Assembly (NCBI GenBank): GCA_019115725.1
Contig: DXCY01000275.1
Span: 1 to 10,502, forward strand
From: Candidatus Luteimonas excrementigallinarum
Lineage (GTDB): Bacteria; Pseudomonadota; Gammaproteobacteria; Xanthomonadales; Xanthomonadaceae
Length of the DNA: 10,502 nucleotides
Reading direction: 5' to 3'
In this document: positions 7,366 to 10,502 of the stretch, piece by piece
Position numbering within the stretch: position 1 is the first letter of the stretch
How the letters are laid out: each line of letters begins with the position of its first letter
Translations under genes and position numbers: made by a program
Notes under the pieces: model-generated
Databases searched by the model: none
Seen by the model: only the letters and a program-made list of their open reading frames with translations
What the model was told of the DNA's origin: nothing

Positions 7366-8124
7366 TCAGGGCGCCGAAGGATATCCGGTGATGATTCTAT
7401 AGCCGATGTCCAGGCGGTCCGAGCGCTCCAGTACCAGCCTCACCGAGAACACATCCTCGGCATGATCCTGGCCGCGGGCCACGGAGATGCCGGTGGTGGC
7501 GTCAAATCGGGAGTCGATCACCAGGCGGTTGCCGCCCTTGCCATCCAGCCAGGCTTCGATGTCACCACCGTGCTCGGCCAGGGTCTGGGCCACGAAGTAT
7601 TCGGCTTCGGGCAGGTCGCGGAAACTCGAGGCGGCGCTGATGTTGTCATTGCGCACGCGGTCGACCAGCCACTGCTCGCTCTTGCCCACGTGGCGGTCGA
7701 TCAGGTGGCCGCCGGCGTCCTCATGGGCCTGCAGCCCGCCGCCGGGCACCTGGATGCCGGTGTCGGTATCGGTGCCTTCAAGATGGGCATCGAGCAGGGC
7801 GATGGTGTCGGCCACCGCGTCACGCTCGGTGCGCGGCAGGTTGCCGGTATCCAGCTCGGCCAGCGCGTCGCGGATGGTGGTCAGGGCCGGATCGAGCTGC
7901 TCGGCGAGGAACGGGGTCTGGCTGGCCAGCCCCGCAGCCGCCTGGGTCTGCTCGAGGAAATCACCCAGCCCGCCCTGCGAGGCCAGATCGGCCAGGTGGC
8001 TGGCCAGATCCGGGCCGGCGCTTGCCGCATGCAGGGCAAACGCGTGGGCGTCGAGGCGCGAATGGGTAAAAGCGGAGGCCGCATCCTGCAGCGGGAGCGG
8101 CGAAGAAGCGTTGATGGGGTTCAT
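7366..8124 (-). CDS. RNase A-like (CdiA-CT type) toxin with unfamiliar N-terminal region
   Basis: This is a 252-residue protein with no Cys, no signal peptide and no membrane segment. Residues about 128-252 match the bacterial RNase A-like toxin domain found at the tips of CdiA and other polymorphic toxins: LQAHEDAGGHLIDRHVGKS (131-149), then SAASSFRD (163-170), AWLDGKGG (191-198) and the terminal YRIITGYP (242-249). Such domains cut RNA. From memory, the catalytic set of the Yersinia kristensenii toxin is His, Arg 11 residues later, and a C-terminal Thr-x-Tyr; here these are His145, Arg156, Thr246 and Tyr248, all present, so the toxin looks intact. Residues 1-125 are Ala/Leu/Asp-rich and helical, of no family I know, and may serve delivery. 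The start is ATG 8124 without a good Shine-Dalgarno. The immunity-like gene follows; no cdiA/cdiB or other secretion gene is near. Toxin domain likely; export route unknown. Confidence 0.75.
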   Translation of the reverse strand: MNPINASSPLPLQDAASAFTHSRLDAHAFALHAASAGPDLASHLADLASQGGLGDFLEQTQAAAGLASQTPFLAEQLDPALTTIRDALAELDTGNLPRTERDAVADTIALLDAHLEGTDTDTGIQVPGGGLQAHEDAGGHLIDRHVGKSEQWLVDRVRNDNISAASSFRDLPEAEYFVAQTLAEHGGDIEAWLDGKGGNRLVIDSRFDATTGISVARGQDHAEDVFSVRLVLERSDRLDIGYRIITGYPSAP

Positions 8125-8140
8125 GGCAGGCCAGCATCAG

Positions 8141-8175
8141 CGGAAATTGGCGCCAAGCCTACGGCGCCATTTCCG
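8141..8175. promoter_or_regulatory. Long inverted repeat between ppa and the toxin gene
   Basis: CGGAAATTGGCGCC (8141-8154) and GGCGCCATTTCCG (8163-8175) form a 13-pair stem with one bulged T and an 8-base loop. It ends 16 bases before the toxin ATG and begins 28 bases after the ppa stop codon on the minus strand. It may end most ppa transcripts (though no T-run follows), fold in the toxin leader to hold back translation, or be a protein-binding site. A weak -10 (TATAGG, 8181-8186) just upstream would put the toxin transcript start inside the repeat. Confidence 0.55.
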
Positions 8176-8203
8176 CGGGGCCTATATGGTGCGGACCCTA
8201 GGC

Positions 8204-8737
8204 TCAGTCGGCCTGGTAGCGCTCCATCGCGTCCACCAGCACCTGCTTGGCCTCTTCGGCGCCGCCCCAGCCTTCCAGCTTCACCCACTTTTCCTCTTCC
8301 AGGTCCTTGTAATGCTGGAAGAAGTGGCCGATGCGTTCCAGCCAGTGCGGCGACACCTGGCCGATGTCGTTGACGTGGGCGTAACCGGCGAACACCTTGG
8401 GCACCGGCACGGCCAGCAGCTTCTCGTCCGCACCTGCCTCGTCGGACATCTTCAGCACGCCCACCGGGCGGCAGCGGATCACCGAACCGGGGACCAGCGG
8501 CAGCGGCAGGATCACCATCACGTCGGCCGGGTCGCCGTCGCCGCAGATGGTGTTGGGCACGTAGCCGTAGTTGCAGGGGTAGCGCATCGGCGTGGACAGC
8601 ACGCGATCGACGAAGATCGCCCCGCTGTCCTTGTCGACTTCGTACTTCACCGGCTCCGAGTCCTTGGGGATCTCGATGACGACGTTGATTTCATCCGGCG
8701 GGTTGGCGCCGGTGCGGATCATGTGCAGGGGGGCCAT
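8204..8737 (-). CDS. ppa: Inorganic pyrophosphatase (family I)
   Basis: This cytoplasmic enzyme hydrolyses pyrophosphate to phosphate with Mg2+, driving biosynthetic reactions. It is 177 residues, the usual size of the bacterial hexameric enzyme. Visible signatures are VVIEIPKDSEPVKYEVDKDS (27-46), then PMRYPCNYGYVPNT, the metal-binding GDGDPADVMV, LKMSDEAGADEKLLAVP and HFFQHYKDLEEEKWVKLEGW. The start at ATG 8737 has GGAGA five bases upstream; in-frame ATGs at 8761 and 8752 lack this and would lengthen the family's normal N-terminus. A -10-like TAAAAT lies about 65 bases upstream. It is a housekeeping gene standing between the toxin pair and the divergent M91 gene. Confidence 0.97.
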   Translation of the reverse strand: MAPLHMIRTGANPPDEINVVIEIPKDSEPVKYEVDKDSGAIFVDRVLSTPMRYPCNYGYVPNTICGDGDPADVMVILPLPLVPGSVIRCRPVGVLKMSDEAGADEKLLAVPVPKVFAGYAHVNDIGQVSPHWLERIGHFFQHYKDLEEEKWVKLEGWGGAEEAKQVLVDAMERYQAD

Positions 8738-8802
8738 ACAGGTCTCCAGCATGCGCGCCATGACGCGCAGGGGGGTTGGAAGAGGGGGTGGACAGACCGG
8801 CT

Positions 8803-8808
8803 ATTTTA
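8803..8808 (-). promoter_or_regulatory. Candidate -10 element (TAAAAT) for ppa
   Basis: On the minus strand TAAAAT lies 65 bases before the ppa start codon in a spacer that is otherwise GC-rich. No good -35 is present 16-18 bases upstream; that position is occupied by the inverted repeat TGCTGC-GAC-GCAGCA (8818-8832), which could be an activator or repressor site. Confidence 0.45.
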
Positions 8809-8880
8809 GCGGGTTTCTGCTGCGACGCAGCACGTGTGTGCGGATGCTGCATTCCGTATGCCATCCGGCCCCTCGGGAAA

Positions 8881-8914
8881 ACCCCAGCTGGGGGACGCCC
8901 CAGCTTGGCGGGGT
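8881..8914. other. Strong hairpin in the ppa/M91 divergent spacer
   Basis: AGCTGGGG (8886-8893) and CCCCAGCT (8898-8905) pair perfectly around GACG. The stem is extended by ACCCC (8881-8885) with GGGGT (8910-8914) after a 4-base bulge, giving 13 pairs. It sits upstream of the presumed M91 transcript start and in the leader side of ppa. It may insulate the two divergent genes or bind a regulator; no T-tract follows it. Confidence 0.4.
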
Positions 8915-8933
8915 CCATACGCAGGCGTATCTC
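8905..8933 (+). promoter_or_regulatory. Candidate promoter with overlapping palindrome for the M91 gene
   Basis: TTGGCG (8905-8910) and TATCTC (8928-8933) are 17 bases apart and would start transcription near 8940, leaving a leader of about 28 bases with AGAGG at 8954-8958 as Shine-Dalgarno. The palindrome ATACGC-AG-GCGTAT (8917-8930) covers the spacer and enters the -10, a common operator layout. The hexamers match consensus only partly. Confidence 0.35.
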
Positions 8934-8967
8934 TAGGCCATCAGTCAACGACCAGAGGCGCAGCGTC

Positions 8968-10502
8968 ATGTCCATCCAGCTTGATTCGTCCATTCCAAAC
9001 CAGGCCGCCCAGGCCAGCCAGAGCAGCGTCTGGGAGCAGCCGCTGGACAACGCCGCCCGCATCGACCGGCGCGAGCTGGAGAATTCGCCGACCCATCCGT
9101 CCGCCGGCCCGCGGCCGGTGGATACCGCCGCGACCCGCATCGACGGCAACGCCACCAACGACGGCTCGCGCACCCAGGAATCCACCGTGGACGGCAAGCC
9201 GGTGCTGATCGACCAGCTGCATGAATCGCCGGGTGTGTCGATCACCCGCGAGCGCACCGCGGTCGAACAGGGCGGGCAGTACTACGTGGCCGATGACCAG
9301 CTGGTGTTCACCACCGGCAACAGCAACGACCGCGTCCAGGTGACCCAGAACGAGAACGGCAGCGTCAACTTCGACGTCAACGGCGAGACCTACGAGGTCG
9401 ACCTGGCCCGCGGCCAGGAGATCACCATCCGCGCCGGCGAGGGTGACGACACCATCGAGATCGATTCCGGCGTCACCGTGAACTTCGTGATCGAGGGCGG
9501 CACCGGTGACAACACCATCTCCGCGCTCGGCAGCGGCGACGACCGCATCTTCGGCGGCTCCGGCAACGACACCATCACCCTGGGCGAAGGCAACAACTAC
9601 GTGTACGGCGGCGCCGGCGACGATACCATTTCGGTGCTGGGCGAAGGCCGCAACGTGCTCTACGGCGGTGAGGGCAACGACACCATCAGCGGTGGCCAGG
9701 GCATCGATTACATCGATGGTGGCGCCGGTGATGATCAGATCGACGGCGTGGCCGGGCAGAACATCCTGGTTGGCGGCCTGGGCAACAACATCATTCACAG
9801 CGGCACCGGTGATTCGCGCGTGTATGCCGGTGACAGCAGCACCGTGGTCAACAACGGCGGCCAGGACGTGATCTACGCGGCCGAATCGATCTCCGACCGC
9901 ATCAGCGCCGAGAACGGTGCCAGCAACACCGTGGTCAACGTGGCGCTGGATCCCACGCTGGGCCAGAGCCTGACCATCGAGGGTTCGGAGGAGTTCGTCA
10001 GCCGCGTGCAGGCGGATATCGAAATGCTGCGCACCTCGCCGCATGGACAGCAGATGCTGGCTGAATTTGACGCCGCCGCCGCGGACAAGGGCAACACCGT
10101 GACCATCCGCGAGCTGCAGAACGAGCAGAACGGCTACGCCAGCATGATCCCGAGCTACATCAGCAACGGCCAGGCGGGCAGCGGCTCGGATGTGACGATT
10201 TCCTACAACCCGTCGTTCTTCGTGGAGAGCCTGCCGGCACCGTCGGTGATCCTGTATCACGAGATGTCGCACGCCTTCAACGGCGTGACCGGCACCTTCA
10301 TGCCGGGCAACTATGACGGCGGCGAGCAGGGGCGCAGCCATCCCGACTTCGGGCTGGTGAACGTGGAGCGCCAGGCCGTCGGCCTGCCGAGCAGCCACCC
10401 GGAGTTTGACTACGGCAACGGCCGGGTGACCGATTCCAACCCGTACGAACTGACCGAGAACGGCATCCGCGAGGAAATGGGTCTGGATCTGCGTCCGAGC
10501 TA
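8968..10502 (+). CDS. M91-family zinc metallopeptidase with RTX-like repeats (effector-like), runs off the window
   Basis: At least 511 residues are present; the last codon is incomplete (TA). The start is ATG 8968, with AGAGG nine bases upstream. Residues 1-75 are a polar, probably disordered Ser/Gln/Asn/Asp-rich leader without a signal peptide. Residues 110-170 are beta-rich, and 177-288 are RTX-like Gly/Asp repeats. Residues 340-511 are the peptidase: the zinc helix reads SVILYHEMSHAFNGVTG (426-442), giving HExxH ligands His431 and His435 and catalytic Glu432; Glu467 in NVERQAVGLP is a likely third ligand. The tail, NPYELTENGIREEMGLDLRPS, matches the M91 ending, so the gene probably stops soon after the window. 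M91 includes type III effectors NleD and HopH1, which cut host signalling proteins. The target here is unknown, no secretion genes adjoin, and the leader could be a secretion signal (inference). Confidence 0.85.
   Translation, partial: MSIQLDSSIPNQAAQASQSSVWEQPLDNAARIDRRELENSPTHPSAGPRPVDTAATRIDGNATNDGSRTQESTVDGKPVLIDQLHESPGVSITRERTAVEQGGQYYVADDQLVFTTGNSNDRVQVTQNENGSVNFDVNGETYEVDLARGQEITIRAGEGDDTIEIDSGVTVNFVIEGGTGDNTISALGSGDDRIFGGSGNDTITLGEGNNYVYGGAGDDTISVLGEGRNVLYGGEGNDTISGGQGIDYIDGGAGDDQIDGVAGQNILVGGLGNNIIHSGTGDSRVYAGDSSTVVNNGGQDVIYAAESISDRISAENGASNTVVNVALDPTLGQSLTIEGSEEFVSRVQADIEMLRTSPHGQQMLAEFDAAAADKGNTVTIRELQNEQNGYASMIPSYISNGQAGSGSDVTISYNPSFFVESLPAPSVILYHEMSHAFNGVTGTFMPGNYDGGEQGRSHPDFGLVNVERQAVGLPSSHPEFDYGNGRVTDSNPYELTENGIREEMGLDLRPS
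9496..9831 (+). repeat. RTX-like 18-19 residue repeats inside the M91 protein
   Basis: Glycine/aspartate units GGTGDN, GGSGND, GGAGDD, GGEGND, GGAGDD and GGLGNN begin at residues 177, 196, 214, 233, 251 and 269, a spacing of 18-19 residues, with half-step turns such as GEGNNYVYGG between them. This is the calcium-binding beta-roll pattern of RTX proteins, with some positions degenerate (GGQGID, GVAGQN). It lies in the middle of the protein, whereas in type I exported RTX proteins the repeats precede the C-terminal export signal. Confidence 0.85.

Noticed and set aside
7366..8124. XVIPCD-type type IV secretion effector of Xanthomonadales
   Set aside because: That tag is C-terminal. The C-terminus here is the RNase A-like domain ending TGYPSAP, and the N-terminal half shows no feature I know from XVIPCD.
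7048..8124. Classical type II toxin-antitoxin system
   Set aside because: The toxin gene comes first and is 252 residues, with a separate N-terminal region and a CDI-type domain. The partner has no DNA-binding motif, so toxin/immunity fits better.
8738..8967. PIP box (TTCGB-N15-TTCGB) for type III regulation of the M91 gene
   Set aside because: No TTCG pair is found in the spacer on the plus strand.
8941..10398. A 485-codon minus-strand frame with repeated Val/Ala/Asp/His patterns
   Set aside because: It is the antisense of the RTX repeats and the M91 domain; its apparent repeats mirror the real protein repeats and it has no start context.

Overview
The window is a GC-rich stretch of a gammaproteobacterial chromosome. 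It most resembles the Xanthomonadaceae, with Stenotrophomonas or a near relative the best guess. The reasons are the tolC-pcm-tetR order, the close likeness of ThiC and inorganic pyrophosphatase to what I remember of Stenotrophomonas/Xanthomonas proteins, and the pervasive GC-ending codons. The genus is inferred, not proven. Most of the window is ordinary chromosome; the right-hand third carries a toxin/immunity-like pair and a large secreted-effector-like peptidase.

Layout. Bases 1-4196 are read on the minus strand. In transcription order they hold a homoserine kinase-like GHMP kinase (3231-4196), overlapping by 4 bases a CNNM/CBS membrane protein (2158-3234). These are followed by a TetR/AcrR regulator (1395-2072), a PIMT-family methyltransferase (587-1249) and the first 175 codons of a TolC-type outer membrane channel (1-526, cut by the window edge). 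A divergent 235-base region (4197-4431) carries a TPP riboswitch reading into thiC (4432-6312). A DUF4136 lipoprotein follows (6428-7036).

Bases 7048-8124 are minus strand. They hold a 252-residue protein whose C-terminal half looks like the RNase A-like toxin domain of CdiA tips, followed after 18 bases by a 99-residue acidic protein resembling the CdiI_2 immunity family. No cdiA, cdiB or other delivery gene is present, and the N-terminal half of the toxin is unfamiliar. Upstream lies ppa (8204-8737). Divergent from ppa, after a 230-base spacer rich in hairpins, is an M91-family zinc metallopeptidase (8968 to the window end) with RTX-like 18-residue repeats in its middle.

How they fit together. 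thiC makes the HMP-P pyrimidine of thiamine under TPP riboswitch control. tolC and the TetR regulator are the remnant or neighbour of a drug-efflux cluster; in S. maltophilia, as I remember it, the order is tolC-pcm-smeRo-smeO-smeP, but here the RND pump genes are not next to the regulator. The RNase-like toxin, its presumed immunity protein and the M91 peptidase, separated only by the housekeeping gene ppa, are the best candidate for an undescribed antagonism or effector locus.

No rRNA, tRNA, CRISPR array, insertion sequence or attachment site was seen. No stretch over 300 bases lacks a gene. Many long open frames on the opposite strand of these genes are GC-rich shadows and are left out.
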